A stretch of 64,000 nucleotides of DNA. Source: Xenorhabdus japonica. Its GTDB lineage: Bacteria > Pseudomonadota > Gammaproteobacteria > Enterobacterales > Enterobacteriaceae. Position 1 is the first letter of the stretch. Every line of letters begins with the position of its first letter. Below, in pieces: positions 54,368-63,998 of the stretch. A program made the translations under genes and the position numbers. The notes beneath the pieces are model-generated. The model ran no database searches and was not told the origin of the DNA. It saw nothing but the letters and a program-made list of their open reading frames with translations. The stretch is taken from the NCBI RefSeq assembly GCF_900115195.1, contig NZ_FOVO01000014.1:1-64000 (forward strand), read 5' to 3'.

Positions 54368-55552
54368 TTATTTACGTTGTTCAATCGGTATAAATTCCAA
54401 GTTTTCAGGGCCGGTATAGTTAGCCGTTGGACGGATTATTTTGTTATCAATGCGTTGCTCAATAATATGTGCCGCCCAACCAGAAGTTCGGGCAATTACA
54501 AACAGCGGTGTGAACATGGCAGTAGGAACGCCCATCATGTGATAGGACACCGCAGAGAACCAATCAACATTCGGGAACATTTTCTTGTTATCCCACATCA
54601 CAGACTCAATCCGATCTGCAATGTCATACATCTGGGTTGTACCTGCTTCTTGGGAAAGTTGCAGGGAAATTTCTTTGATCACTTTATGGCGAGGATCGGC
54701 AATGGTATAAACTGGATGACCGAAACCAATGATGACTTCTTTTCTTTCCAGACGGGCAATAATATCAGCTTCGGCTTGAGCTGGGGTGCCATAGCGTTGT
54801 TGGATTTCGAATGAAGCCTCATTGGCTCCACCGTGCTTCGACCCACGCAGAGCACCAATTCCCCCGATAATGGCAGAGTAAGTATCCGATCCCGTACCTG
54901 CAATGACCCGGCTGGTAAATGTAGATGCGTTAAATTCATGCTCAGCGTATAGGGTCAGGGAAATGTGCATTGCTTTTTTCCATGATTCACACGGTTTTTG
55001 ACCGTGCAGGAGGTGGAGAAAGTGTCCGCCAATGGAATCATCATCGGTTTCAACTTCAATACGGCGACCATTATGGCTGTAATGATACCAATAAAGCAGG
55101 ATTGAACTGAGAGAAGCGAGTAAGCGATCAGCAATATCACGAGCACCTGCGAGGTTATGATCCTCTTTTTCTGGCAAAGTGCAGCCCAGTACAGAAACGC
55201 CGGTACGCATCACATCCATGGGGTGCGCTATCGCAGGCAGTGCTTCCAATGCGGCTTTTACGCTGCTGGGCAGGCCACGCAAGGATTTCAATTTATTTTT
55301 GTAGGACGTTAATTCTGCGCGGGAAGGTAGCTTGTCGTGGATAAGGAGATAAGCGACCTCTTCAAACTCACAATGGGCAGCTAAATCGAGAATATCATAG
55401 CCACGGTAATGTAAGTCATTGCCATTTTTGCCGACAGTACAAAGTGCTGTATTGCCTGCCGTAATGCCGGACAGTGCAACCGATTTTTTAGGTTTGAATG
55501 TCGTAATTTCAGGGGATTCCGTGACTGTATTCTGTTTACTCATGCGTATCAC
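54368..55552 (-). CDS. prpC: 2-Methylcitrate synthase
   Basis: A 394-residue citrate-synthase-fold enzyme that condenses propionyl-CoA with oxaloacetate. '[20 protein letters not shown]', '[20 protein letters not shown]', the catalytic His in '[15 protein letters not shown]' and '[19 protein letters not shown]' are seen. The start may be 55543 (MSKQN). It begins 5 bases after prpB. Confidence 0.95.
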   Translation of the reverse strand: MIRMSKQNTVTESPEITTFKPKKSVALSGITAGNTALCTVGKNGNDLHYRGYDILDLAAHCEFEEVAYLLIHDKLPSRAELTSYKNKLKSLRGLPSSVKAALEALPAIAHPMDVMRTGVSVLGCTLPEKEDHNLAGARDIADRLLASLSSILLYWYHYSHNGRRIEVETDDDSIGGHFLHLLHGQKPCESWKKAMHISLTLYAEHEFNASTFTSRVIAGTGSDTYSAIIGGIGALRGSKHGGANEASFEIQQRYGTPAQAEADIIARLERKEVIIGFGHPVYTIADPRHKVIKEISLQLSQEAGTTQMYDIADRIESVMWDNKKMFPNVDWFSAVSYHMMGVPTAMFTPLFVIARTSGWAAHIIEQRIDNKIIRPTANYTGPENLEFIPIEQRK

Positions 55553-55557
55553 CTCTG

Positions 55558-56442
55558 CTATTTTTTTGGGGAAAACAGGGCATCCAGTTTTCGTTCAAAA
55601 TCGTAGTAGTTGATGCTTTCATAAAGTTCGTTACGGGTTTGCATCATATTGATGACATTTTTCTGTGTGCCATCCCGACGCAGAGCTGTATAGACCTGTT
55701 CGGCTGCTTTATTCATGGCTCGAAATGCTGATAGGGGGTAAAGGGCAATGGCGACGTTCACGCTTCTTAATTCTTCGAGTGTAAAGAGTGGTGTCGCACC
55801 GAACTCGGTAATATTCGCTAAAACAGGAACCGACGTTTTGGACGCGAATTCCTTATACATATGCAGCTCAGTAATCGCTTCAGGAAATAGCATATCGGCG
55901 CCAGCTTCAATATAAGCTGCGGCTCTGTCCAGTGCTGCATCTAGCCCTTCCACCGCCAGTGCATCCGTACGGGCCATAATGACAAAATGTTCATCGGTGC
56001 GGGCATCAACGGCAGCTTTGATGCGGTCTACCATTTCCTGTTTGGATACGATTTCTTTATTCGGACGATGACCACAACGTTTAGCACCGACCTGATCTTC
56101 AATATGAACACCCGCCGCACCTGCTTTAATAATAGAACGAATGGTGCGGGCAACATTGAATGTTGAGGAACCGAATCCGATATCGGCATCAACAAGCAGA
56201 GGTAAATCACAGACATCAGTGATGCGGCGGATATCAATCAACACATCTTCCAGTGTAGAAATTCCCAAATCAGGTAATCCCAGTGAACCGGCAGAAACCC
56301 CGCCACCTGAAAGGTAAATTGCCTTGTAGCCTGCCCGTTTTGCCAGCAATGCATGGTTTGCATTAATGGTTCCGACGACTTGTAACGGAGATTCGGCTTC
56401 TATTGCTTGACGAAAAGCCAATCCTGCAGAAGAAAATGCCAT
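55558..56442 (-). CDS. prpB: 2-Methylisocitrate lyase
   Basis: A 294-residue isocitrate-lyase-superfamily enzyme that yields pyruvate and succinate. '[20 protein letters not shown]', '[18 protein letters not shown]' and the catalytic Cys in '[19 protein letters not shown]' are present. First gene of the operon, behind a sigma-54 promoter and divergent from prpR. Confidence 0.95.
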   Translation of the reverse strand: MAFSSAGLAFRQAIEAESPLQVVGTINANHALLAKRAGYKAIYLSGGGVSAGSLGLPDLGISTLEDVLIDIRRITDVCDLPLLVDADIGFGSSTFNVARTIRSIIKAGAAGVHIEDQVGAKRCGHRPNKEIVSKQEMVDRIKAAVDARTDEHFVIMARTDALAVEGLDAALDRAAAYIEAGADMLFPEAITELHMYKEFASKTSVPVLANITEFGATPLFTLEELRSVNVAIALYPLSAFRAMNKAAEQVYTALRRDGTQKNVINMMQTRNELYESINYYDFERKLDALFSPKK

Positions 56443-56494
56443 ATATAACCTCAGTGTTACTAAAATGGAACGAATTTGTATGCGGCTATAATTT

Positions 56495-56512
56495 AAGCAA
56501 GGTTTGTGCCAA
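56495..56512 (-). promoter_or_regulatory. Sigma-54 promoter of prpBCDE
   Basis: On the minus strand TTGGCAC-N5-TTGCTT matches the -24/-12 consensus (TGGCAC-N5-TTGC), about 55 bases upstream of the prpB start. It fits activation by PrpR. Confidence 0.85.
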
Positions 56513-56644
56513 TGATAAAAGAAGTGAAGCGTAAACAGGAGCGGATATAAAAAACTTATTGTTTTTATTATTTAAATTTACATGGATAGATTGATTTTAG
56601 TTAATGGGTAGTTGCTGTTTAGCTATTGGCTATAATGTATACTT

Positions 56645-56705
56645 GTTTCATTTTGAATAAATTATGTTTCATTTTTGTTTCAGATTTCGGAAGTGAAACA
56701 GCAGG
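56645..56705. promoter_or_regulatory. Candidate PrpR upstream activator sites
   Basis: GTTTCAT occurs at about 56645 and 56665, GTTTCA again at about 56677, and TGAAACA at about 56694, forming direct and inverted copies between prpR and the sigma-54 promoter. That this is the PrpR site is inference. Confidence 0.45.
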
Positions 56706-56737
56706 GTGATCTCATTACAAAAAATATGGGAGGAAAC

Positions 56738-58432
56738 ATGACATCAGTACACACAGGGGAACGTGATAACAATAGACCGGTTATCTGGACAGTTTCTGTT
56801 TCCAGACTTTTTGATCTTTTTCGTGACATTACACCGGAATTCGATCACCAAGTTGATATTACTCCGATTCAGTTGGGCTTTGAGCGTGCGGTTCAACATA
56901 TTCGCAAACGGCTGGAAACCGAGCATTGTGATGCCGTGATTTGCGCAGGATCTAATGGCGCCTATTTAAAAAGCCGCTTATCCGTGCCGGTGATTATTGC
57001 CAAAGCCAGCGGGTTTGATTTTATGCAGGCATTGGCGCGTGCCCGACAAATCAGTTCGCGAATTGGTGTCATTACTTACCAGAATACCTTACCTGTATTG
57101 GAGGAGTTTCAGCATCGTTTTAATTTGCGCATTGAACAACGCAGTTATGTGACAGAGGAAGATGCCAGAGCGCAAGTCAATGCCTTGAAGGCGATGGGCA
57201 TTAAAGTCATTGTGGGAGCAGGGCTAATTACCGATCTTACTTATGAAGCTGAGCTGGTGGGGGTGTTTGTCTATTCAGCGGACTCTATTCGGCAGGCATT
57301 TCAGGATGCGTTGGAGATGGCCCGGATGACCAAACTCAATCAGGCGGTGATTTCCCCTTATCCTACAGAAGATAAGCTCCGCACACGTCATACGATCAGC
57401 GATATTAGAGGAAACTCTGTTGCGGTAGAGCAAGTGCGTAATACGATTATGCTGTATTCCCGCTCGACAGCCACGGTTCTGATTCAGGGAGAAAGCGGTA
57501 CGGGAAAAGAGCTGGTGGCACAGGCTATTCATCATGAATATACATTGCGTTATGGACAGTTAGCGGGCAAGCCGTTTGTTGCTGTCAACTGTGGGGCGAT
57601 TACTGAATCTTTACTGGAGGCTGAACTGTTTGGTTATGAGGAAGGGGCTTTCACGGGTTCACGACGTGGCGGGCGTGCAGGTTTATTTGAAATTGCGCAC
57701 AGGGGAACGTTATTTCTTGATGAAATTGGTGAAATGCCATTACCTTTGCAAACGCGGTTATTAAGGGTATTGGAAGAAAAATTCGTTGTCAGGGTTGGCG
57801 GGTATCGCCCGATTGCTGTTGATGTACGGATTATCTGTGCCACACATTGTGATTTGGATACTTGGGTCAGGGAAGAGCGTTTTCGAGCCGATTTGTTCTA
57901 CCGTTTGAGTGTATTGCGAATTAACGTACCAGCATTGAGGGAAAGAGGAAATGATATTGGCTTGTTGGCAATAGAATACTTACAACGGGCTTTTGCCGCA
58001 CTTAATTTACCTGTTGCTACATCAAGGATACAAGAGCTTGCTGAATGTCATGAAGTATTGCAATCCTATCATTGGCCGGGAAATGTACGTGAATTGCGTA
58101 ACTTGATGGAACGAATAGCGCTTTATTTGAGTGCTCATCCTGAACAGGCTTTAACTCCTGCGTTAATATTATCACTTTCACCTGAGCGTCAAATTGATAA
58201 TAAAGTTATGAATAGCAATATTATTAATGGCAAAGTTATTAATAATAATGTGAAAGCAGCCCAATTTGAAGCATCTTCTCTTATTGAAAACACGCTTTCA
58301 GCGCCTGATATTACAGTACATGATATCTTGGCGCGATTTTCAGGTAATCGGCGTGCAGCAGCGGAACATTTGGGAATTAGCCGCACGACGCTATGGCGGA
58401 GATTAAAGCAGGAGCAGGGCAAAATTAAATAG
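56738..58432 (+). CDS. prpR: Propionate catabolism activator (sigma-54 dependent)
   Basis: A 564-residue enhancer-binding protein. N-terminal PrpR_N sensor domain ('[20 protein letters not shown]', '[20 protein letters not shown]'), AAA+ domain with Walker A '[15 protein letters not shown]', the sigma-54 contact '[11 protein letters not shown]' (GAFTGA variant, with Ser for the last Ala), '[14 protein letters not shown]' and a C-terminal Fis-type helix-turn-helix '[19 protein letters not shown]'. A Lys/Asn-rich repeat stretch ([18 protein letters not shown]) interrupts the linker. The start at 56738 has GGGAGGA and matches Salmonella (MTTAHS). Divergent from prpBCDE. Confidence 0.94.
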   Translation: MTSVHTGERDNNRPVIWTVSVSRLFDLFRDITPEFDHQVDITPIQLGFERAVQHIRKRLETEHCDAVICAGSNGAYLKSRLSVPVIIAKASGFDFMQALARARQISSRIGVITYQNTLPVLEEFQHRFNLRIEQRSYVTEEDARAQVNALKAMGIKVIVGAGLITDLTYEAELVGVFVYSADSIRQAFQDALEMARMTKLNQAVISPYPTEDKLRTRHTISDIRGNSVAVEQVRNTIMLYSRSTATVLIQGESGTGKELVAQAIHHEYTLRYGQLAGKPFVAVNCGAITESLLEAELFGYEEGAFTGSRRGGRAGLFEIAHRGTLFLDEIGEMPLPLQTRLLRVLEEKFVVRVGGYRPIAVDVRIICATHCDLDTWVREERFRADLFYRLSVLRINVPALRERGNDIGLLAIEYLQRAFAALNLPVATSRIQELAECHEVLQSYHWPGNVRELRNLMERIALYLSAHPEQALTPALILSLSPERQIDNKVMNSNIINGKVINNNVKAAQFEASSLIENTLSAPDITVHDILARFSGNRRAAAEHLGISRTTLWRRLKQEQGKIK

Positions 58433-59018
58433 GAAAATTAATTACACGCGGATTCATATATTACGTGTTGAATATTACATCTTAGATAAAGAAACATTAT
58501 TTATAGCATTTTTAAACCTTAACATATTCCAATGGGATCCAACTTGCCTCTCCTGATTTCTTATATGCCCAATACCAGCCATTTAACGTTTTGGTTATGT
58601 ATTCAATGTATGTATTCTGGTTTTATAAAGTCAATTTTAATGCCGAACAAAGCCAGTAGAATAAGACGATTGAACTAATCGAATGCTATCGTGTGTATTG
58701 TTAGATCAATAGATTGAATACTTGACCAATTTAGGAGCTATTGTGATAAGAGTGATAGCAATGTCACAGAGCTTATTAAATTATCAGATCTTGCCTAGTG
58801 AGGTTTTTTTTGTTTTTGAGATAAAATTAACTTTATTATCATTATAATTATAATTATAATTATTATTCATTTGATTATTAATAGGCTTTAAAACTTCCTT
58901 TTTATCTGAGTTAAATTATCAGTGTTATCCTTATTTTAACATAGGTGTTTAGATATTGTGCGGATAATATTTAAGTGATGTCTGACAAGGTTAATTCATA
59001 TCAATAAGGTGAAAAGCT
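58433..59018. other. Spacer after prpR with one gene fragment
   Basis: AT-rich; contains a short minus-strand fragment (58512-58622) and the promoter of the next gene. Nothing else recognised. Confidence 0.45.
58512..58622 (-). pseudogene. C-terminal fragment of an unknown protein
   Basis: Thirty-six codons bounded upstream by a stop: 'YIEYITKTLNGWYWAYKKSG' then 'EASWIPLEYVKV'. The Trp-rich end looks like an SH3-like C-terminus of a larger protein, of which the rest is gone. Identity unknown. Confidence 0.35.
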
Positions 59019-59378
59019 ATGATAAATAAAAAAGTGAGTATTCTTGCAGGATTATTTTTGTCTCTGGTCGCAGGAACAAGTCTGGCTGCGGAGACAAAAA
59101 GTGCTGATAATATCGGTATAGTTAACCCAAGTAATTTTAAGTGCACAAAGTTTATGACTTCCGGTAATTATATCGGAAAACTGGCTTACACTGTTTCTTT
59201 GGACAGTTTGGAGCAAGATGTTTATTGGTTTGTGAGTCTAGAGTCAGGTGATGAAGGGTGCATTGCTGTTCATCAAACAAACGCGAGACATAATAAAATT
59301 GCTCATGATGCTTTTGTTCAAGGTAAAATTGTGAAAATTAAACTCGAAGGAACTAGCGTAAAAGCAATAGTCCATTAA
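59019..59378 (+). CDS. Small secreted protein of unknown function
   Basis: A 119-residue protein with a clear signal peptide (MINKKVSILAGLFLSLVAG, cleavage after SLA). The mature part of about 95 residues has two Cys (FKCTKF and EGCIAV) that could form a disulfide, and alternating hydrophobic residues suggesting a small beta-barrel ('YTVSLDSLEQDVYWFVSLES', 'VKIKLEGTSVKAIVH'). The size and layout recall B subunits of AB5 toxins, but no sequence match was recognised. AAGGTGAAAAG precedes the ATG. Alone, with its own terminator. Confidence 0.75.
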   Translation: MINKKVSILAGLFLSLVAGTSLAAETKSADNIGIVNPSNFKCTKFMTSGNYIGKLAYTVSLDSLEQDVYWFVSLESGDEGCIAVHQTNARHNKIAHDAFVQGKIVKIKLEGTSVKAIVH

Positions 59379-59423
59379 TTTTAATACATAGAGTCTAATG
59401 AATTTACCTAAATGTTTTATTAT

Positions 59424-59456
59424 TAAACCAGCATATTAATAGCGCTGGTTTTTTAT
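59424..59456 (+). terminator. Terminator after the small secreted protein
   Basis: AACCAGC / GCTGGTT stem followed by TTTTTA. Confidence 0.85.
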
Positions 59457-60124
59457 TTCTCTATACTCTAATAATCATTAAATAGTGATTATTGTAATAT
59501 GGAGAATGCTAAGGCTGATTGGCAGCTTAGATAACTGCGTCTTAATTGTCCTCTGAAAGACTGACCAATAATCACGGGATGGGGAACTGGACGGCGTAAT
59601 GCAGGGGATCAGCACCTGCCTCCACACCAATACAAGGCTGTGCACTACGTGGCTTTCCTCTAACCCATTGATTTCATTAATTTCCACTCCTCTGCCGGAA
59701 ATAAGCAAAATCAACAAGTTAGCTAAAGGTGGGATTTCTCACTTTTAATTCAGCACACTTCCGTTTCAAACGGAGGCGTGAAACTAACTCTAGGTATCCC
59801 ATATGTTAAAGGACAGATTACTGCTTTATAAGGATACTGACTTCTCATACTCACTTGATTCTTCTTTGGCAAAAGCTCATCTGATCGTCAAATATCATCA
59901 AAAAATCTGAATACTTAAAAGTGCTGTTTATGTGTACAGAAATGCACTGGTTTAGCGGGGAATTTTTGCAGTGAATTTTCTGAATAAAATAATGATGACC
60001 GTTCTTCAATATGGGTTTTTGAGAAGAGTGAACTGAGGGAAAAATCAGATCTAAAAAGAGCAAAAGTGGAATGTATTTTTGTTACACTTTTTTACAAATA
60101 GAAATACATTCGTTGCAAATAAAA

Positions 60125-60151
60125 ACACCTCAGAGGGGAAGTCTGAGGTGT
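60125..60151. terminator. Terminator-like hairpin
   Basis: ACACCTCAGA / TCTGAGGTGT stem; A-run before and a modest T-stretch after. Confidence 0.6.
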
Positions 60152-60197
60152 CTTAAATTTAACTCCACGTGCATTTCACGTGCACTTTGAAGTCCTT

Positions 60198-60215
60198 TTA
60201 CTGTCATGACAGTAA
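60198..60215. repeat. 18-bp perfect palindrome
   Basis: TTACTGTCATGACAGTAA. Role unknown; possibly a regulator or recombinase site. Confidence 0.7.
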
Positions 60216-60435
60216 CCAACTTTTCTAACCTACTGTTTTTCAAGTTGTTATCCCTACACTGTCCTACCAAATTTTCTTGCGGAATTTGAATTGGTTATAT
60301 AGTTAATTGATAAATAATATTTTTATTAATTTTTTATTGGTTAGTTACTACCAAGCTTACTACCAAAAACATTTACGATTGCTTTTTGACCGGGGGGGAT
60401 TAGCTGTGTATATTCATATTTATAAACAGTATTTT

Positions 60436-60585
60436 TATGTGTCCCGCTGTCCCTGTGTCCCTTACTTATTTATATAAATATAAAAATATTATATATATTA
60501 TATAGTTATATGTATTTTATAAAATCTATACTCAGTACAAATGAGGGACAAGAGCGGGACAACACCTAATATAGATGTCCCGATG
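60436..60585. repeat. Iteron-like array around an AT-only core (candidate phage origin)
   Basis: Six copies of TGTCCC or its complement GGGACA flank about 85 bases that are almost only A and T: three on the left (60438-60464), three on the right (60543-60585). Two right copies are in opposite orientation. Iterons around an AT-rich unwinding region are the design of replication origins. No replication protein gene is intact nearby. Confidence 0.5.
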
Positions 60586-61060
60586 TTTCAATAAACCCCT
60601 CCCCGGAAAATGAGCAACATTTTTTGCGTTTATACGGCTATACCAGATTTAGCGGTAGAGTTAAACAGGAATTCTTGCTTAGGCCTGTGGGATAAAAATT
60701 TCTACATCGCGGCCGCTTTTCTGTCTGGCTACTCCATCTATTATGGATTTTTCGCCGGGCGTAGTCTCTTGGCTTTCAAGTCCAGTAGTTTGATGTAGTT
60801 TAGGAACGGTTAATATTTTTCTGTAGTTTGCTGTAGTGTTATGTGAAAAATTTTGAATAATGTTGGCCAGCACTCTTGCTTGCTCATAGTTTCATTGAAC
60901 CGTTTGGCAAAGCGCTTTGCGCTCAGAGATGATCCAACTTTTGAATCATTAGCATAATCATGTAGTTAACCGTAACTCGATATTGAGCTACGGTCACGTT
61001 GCTAATTCCCCTGTTTCGGAGCAATTAAACCTAACCACAGAGTTAAGGCAGAATTCCGCC

Positions 61061-61561
61061 TTAGGTATCAGCTCCCCAGCCCAGATTTCTAAGTTCTGCT
61101 CGCATAAAGTCATATGCAGTAATCGTAGCTCTGGTATTTTTTGCGTGTCGAGTACAAAAAATAGCAAAGGCGTCTACCGGAGAAAAACGCTGTTTGTAGA
61201 AAAAGTATTTTGCCAGCGGATGTTTCTTTTCTGCGTAGATAGGTTTATCAGGGCAATTATATTGTTCGTCCATCCAAGATATAAATTGGTCTACAGTCAG
61301 GTCATAGACTTTTTTGTCAATTTCTAACCAGTAATGGAAATCGTCATTTTTTCGATCGCCACCAAGAACAATTTTAATATCGGCATTGCGGAAAAATTGC
61401 TGTGCAACCATACCGAAGAATACAGAAGCTCCCTGACAAGAATTAATTGGGAAGCTATAAAAGAAAGGAATACCCATATCATTTATTTTTTGGTGCTCTT
61501 TCTCGAATACTCTTCGGGTATCCATCGCTAATTTAACAAGTCCGTTTTGCATAGTTTGCAA
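61061..61561 (-). CDS. Putative papain-like/transglutaminase-fold protein
   Basis: A 166-residue protein (alternative start 61525, MDTRRVF). Three blocks could form a Cys-His-Asp triad: Cys in 'FPINSCQGASVFFG', His in 'KNDDFHYWLEID' and Asp in 'KKVYDLTVDQF'. The pattern 'F..G.C..AS...G......SHAWLE....IDITADQF' is seen in uncharacterised proteins of papain/NAT-like fold. It may be a peptidase, deamidase or acyltransferase. It sits among prophage remnants, opposite to the phage genes, as a cargo (moron) gene would. Confidence 0.55.
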   Translation of the reverse strand: MQTMQNGLVKLAMDTRRVFEKEHQKINDMGIPFFYSFPINSCQGASVFFGMVAQQFFRNADIKIVLGGDRKNDDFHYWLEIDKKVYDLTVDQFISWMDEQYNCPDKPIYAEKKHPLAKYFFYKQRFSPVDAFAIFCTRHAKNTRATITAYDFMRAELRNLGWGADT

Positions 61562-61865
61562 TCGATATTATTTAGTTTATAGAAGGGTAAGGGAATAGTT
61601 TATCAAGCTCTGCTTTGAGGGTGAAATGTTACGAACCAAGTTACCCCGATAAACCATTCCATACGATTTAATACCAGATTCTGACTGATGTTTTTTTGGT
61701 TTGTAGTTATCTGTAGTTAAAGGTGTTTGTTAGTAACTACTACCACTGTAATGCTTGGTGCTAAATGGTTTGAGCTAATTTCCATTAGCCTAAACTCTGC
61801 GCGCTTATTCTGGGTAATCTGGTATATTTTATCTACAGAAACTTTTATGAACCTAAAGGTTAACC
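61562..61865. other. Short gene-poor spacer
   Basis: About 300 bases. CTGTAGTTA and TAGTAACTACTACC motifs at 61708-61745 echo those at 60344-60363 and 60821-60838. No gene. Confidence 0.4.
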
Positions 61866-62516
61866 GTGGATATTTTATCAACGTTATTTTTTCAGAATAC
61901 GCGAAGAATCGGAATGATAATACCGAGTGTCGTGATATCGGAAAAGCACCAAGATTCGGCAGAGATTACTGAGCATCCGGTGCAATACGGTGCAGCTATC
62001 AGTGACCATGCCTATGATAAGCCGTCAGAGGTCACAATGGAGCTAGGTTTTGCTGGTGGGGGTTCGTTAATTGACGGCTTTGATACGCCTACTAAGATAT
62101 TTGATTTTAATACCGAAGAAATATTGGGTAAAAGCCCCAAAGAAATTTATGAACAACTGCTTAAACTAAAAGCCTCTAAAGAGCCGTTTGACGTTCTCAC
62201 AGGAAAGCGCCGGTATAGAAACATGCTGATCCGGGCAATTGAAGTAGTAACGGATAAAACCTCTGAAAATGTCCTGATGGTCACTTTGACCTTGCGTGAA
62301 GTGATTATCGTCGATACTGCAATAGTTGAGGGTATAAAAGTTCCACGGGTAGCAAGAACTGCACCGTTAGAGGCTCAGCCAACACTTGACCGAGGAACGG
62401 TAACGCCAATAACAATCGATAAAAATCAGTCTTTGTTAAACGCGGGATATGAGGCATTAGATGATTTTTTAGGTGGCGCATTGTCTAGGATTGGAAAGCA
62501 GATCACAGGAGGCTGA
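61866..62516 (+). CDS. Phage tail Dit-like protein
   Basis: A 216-residue protein; the start may be 61914 (MIIPSVVISEKH). 'PSVVISEKHQDSAEITEHPV' with 'DHAYDKPSEVTMELGF' and 'RYRNMLIRAIEVVTDKTSEN' are the pattern of Dit-like tail proteins of long-tailed phages, which dock to the tube end or baseplate. No neighbouring tube or tape-measure gene. It is followed by a baseplate gene fragment with a coupled ribosome binding site. Confidence 0.72.
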   Translation: MDILSTLFFQNTRRIGMIIPSVVISEKHQDSAEITEHPVQYGAAISDHAYDKPSEVTMELGFAGGGSLIDGFDTPTKIFDFNTEEILGKSPKEIYEQLLKLKASKEPFDVLTGKRRYRNMLIRAIEVVTDKTSENVLMVTLTLREVIIVDTAIVEGIKVPRVARTAPLEAQPTLDRGTVTPITIDKNQSLLNAGYEALDDFLGGALSRIGKQITGG

Positions 62517-62517
62517 A

Positions 62518-62816
62518 ATGAACGTCGTAGAGATACCTTTGCTCGCGGGAAACCAAGTGTTTGATATTCAGCTAGGCGGCATAGCGTATAGAATGGTATA
62601 CAGTATAGGGGCATTGCTGGTTGGGTATTAGATATTATGCACCCGAATAGCGAGCCGATGGTATTAGGAACTCCGCTAGTTTCTGGCGTAGATATTCTGG
62701 AATCATACCAGAGCTTGGGCTTTAATGGTGCGCTGGTTTTTGTTTGCAAAGACGGTAATGAGACGAGCGGAGAAGGCTTAGGCGATACCAAGAGGCTATA
62801 TTTCGTATCTTCTTGA
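62518..62816 (+). pseudogene. Phage baseplate-type protein (DUF6983-like), frameshifted
   Basis: The ATG at 62518 after AGGAGGCTGAA gives MNVVEIPLLAGNQVFDIQLG, GIAYRMVYSIGALLVGY and stop. From about 62606 another frame continues the family: AGWVLDIMHPNSEPMVLGTP, LVSGVDILESYQSLGFNGAL and ends RLYFVSS. One small indel explains this. Proteins of this shape follow Dit-like genes in many myophages. Confidence 0.72.
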
Positions 62817-63272
62817 GATGATTCAAAACCCGCCTCATGATTAAAATCAAACAGTTATCCATAAAGCAAACTTGCGTTACGAACAATATCAACTAGATAA
62901 GTCTCTTATGCCGGGGAGACTATCGATATCCCGGCAGTTAAAAACAAGGGGCTTTTCAATTCTACCGAATCGGTATAATTAAAATAAATCAGTAGGTTAA
63001 AGTGATGATTGAAAAGCCAATCACCATAATTACAGATAACACTCTGTTTCTACTCATGAAGCAAAAACGCGATCATTATCCCTTGCCCGTTAGCCAACCC
63101 GATTAGAACTTCCCCGGCAACCTATTGATAAGGCTTAATTCTCGCGAATCGCTAGAATTGAAAAACCCTTTCTAATCAGTATGGTCCAAAAGTTGGAACA
63201 TCTATTTCTTATACCCCCAACCGGTGTTAATATGTACTAGTTATATAGTACAACCAAAGTGGATAAAAGATC
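62817..63272. other. Spacer with a 33-codon ORF and inverted repeat
   Basis: GGCTTTTCAAT at 62951-62961 and its complement ATTGAAAAGCC at 63008-63018 bracket 46 bases and cover the ATG at 63004-63006 closely. The ORF 63004-63105 encodes MIEKPITIITDNTLFLLMKQ and ends soon after. Function unknown; it may be decayed. Confidence 0.4.
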
Positions 63273-63704
63273 ATGCACAGAGATATGCAGAAAATACTAT
63301 TGCATTGGGGCGGGTGGGTAGTGCAGGGCAGAGTTAACATTGGTTGGAAGTCAGTATCCGCTGGATTTGAAAACGCGGTGACTTATTCCGGTAACAATAA
63401 GCTGTCGTGCAGTGACGAGGACGGCATGATCATAGATAGCTGTGTCGCCAAGCTGCGCAATGTCGGTATGGCTCAGGAGTGTGATTTTATCGAGCACCAC
63501 TACGTTAGCGGCATGTCGAAAAGAGCCATAGGCCGTAAGTTCAAGCTCGGTGAAAGCGAAGTCAGAAAGCGAATGCTGGTGGCTGAGAGTTTTATCTTAG
63601 GGTGTCTGGAGGCGTTAGACGAACCATTGGAAATAGACCTAATCTATGGCTTCCACGGTAACAGGGCGAATTCGTCCAGTTCAGCATTAAACGCCCAACA
63701 GTAA
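63273..63704 (+). CDS. Phage antitermination protein Q-like
   Basis: A 143-residue protein. 'MQKILLHWGGWVVQGRVNIG', 'NNKLSCSDEDGMIIDSCVAK' and the helix-turn-helix-like 'GMSKRAIGRKFKLGESEVRK' match the PF06530-type phage antiterminators that let RNA polymerase read late genes. The ATG lacks a strong ribosome binding site. Terminator follows. Confidence 0.82.
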   Translation: MHRDMQKILLHWGGWVVQGRVNIGWKSVSAGFENAVTYSGNNKLSCSDEDGMIIDSCVAKLRNVGMAQECDFIEHHYVSGMSKRAIGRKFKLGESEVRKRMLVAESFILGCLEALDEPLEIDLIYGFHGNRANSSSSALNAQQ

Positions 63705-63741
63705 AAAGCCTATCCCTTGCCCGTATATCTATGCGAACGGC

Positions 63742-63761
63742 TACCGCCATATTTGGCGGTA
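63742..63761. terminator. Hairpin after Q
   Basis: TACCGCCA / TGGCGGTA stem, no clear T-run. Confidence 0.4.
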
Positions 63762-63790
63762 GGGTTAATATATTCAGTATGGTAAGGCGT

Positions 63791-63830
63791 GATGCCCACT
63801 TAGAGTACGGAAGAATACGTGGGCATCTTT
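63791..63830 (+). terminator. Terminator-like hairpin at the right edge
   Basis: GATGCCCAC / GTGGGCATC stem with a 19-nt loop, then TTTGATT. It lies just beyond the stop of the cut minus-strand gene. Confidence 0.5.
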
Positions 63831-63839
63831 GATTACGTT

Positions 63840-63998
63840 TTATGAGAGGTAGCGGTCTGTTGCTGGTTTTATTTTTCTACCAAAGTCTTCAATGTAATCC
63901 TCATAGATGAAGACACTACTGTTGGCAAATATAAAATAAGAATTTCTTTCCCCATTCTTAATAATACCCATTATAAAGCCACGTTCATCGCTACGATC
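63840..63998 (-). CDS. C-terminal part of an unknown protein, cut by the window
   Basis: Fifty-two codons open to the window edge: 'DRSDERGFIMGIIKNGERNS', 'YFIFANSSVFIYEDYIEDFG', 'RKIKPATDRYLS'. No domain recognised. Probably the end of a small host or phage protein. Confidence 0.45.
   Translation of the reverse strand, partial: DRSDERGFIMGIIKNGERNSYFIFANSSVFIYEDYIEDFGRKIKPATDRYLS

Larger units (their letters stand above)
59457..61060. other. 1.6-kb gene-poor region
   Basis: No gene is supported. It holds an unusual GC-richer stretch at 59500-59790 with several small hairpins (for example CTTCCGTTT / AAACGGAG at 59760), a terminator-like hairpin at 60125-60151 and an 18-bp palindrome at 60198-60215. 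TTACTACCAAGCTTACTACC lies at 60344-60363, like integrase-arm repeats, followed by an origin-like array (60436-60585). Imperfect copies of GAGTTAA..GGAATTC.TGCTTAGG lie at 60657-60684 and 61037-61063. Confidence 0.5.

Noticed and set aside
60679-60873. Minus ORF ending in IFIPQA
   Set aside because: It could be a gene tail, but no domain, start signal or neighbour supports it.
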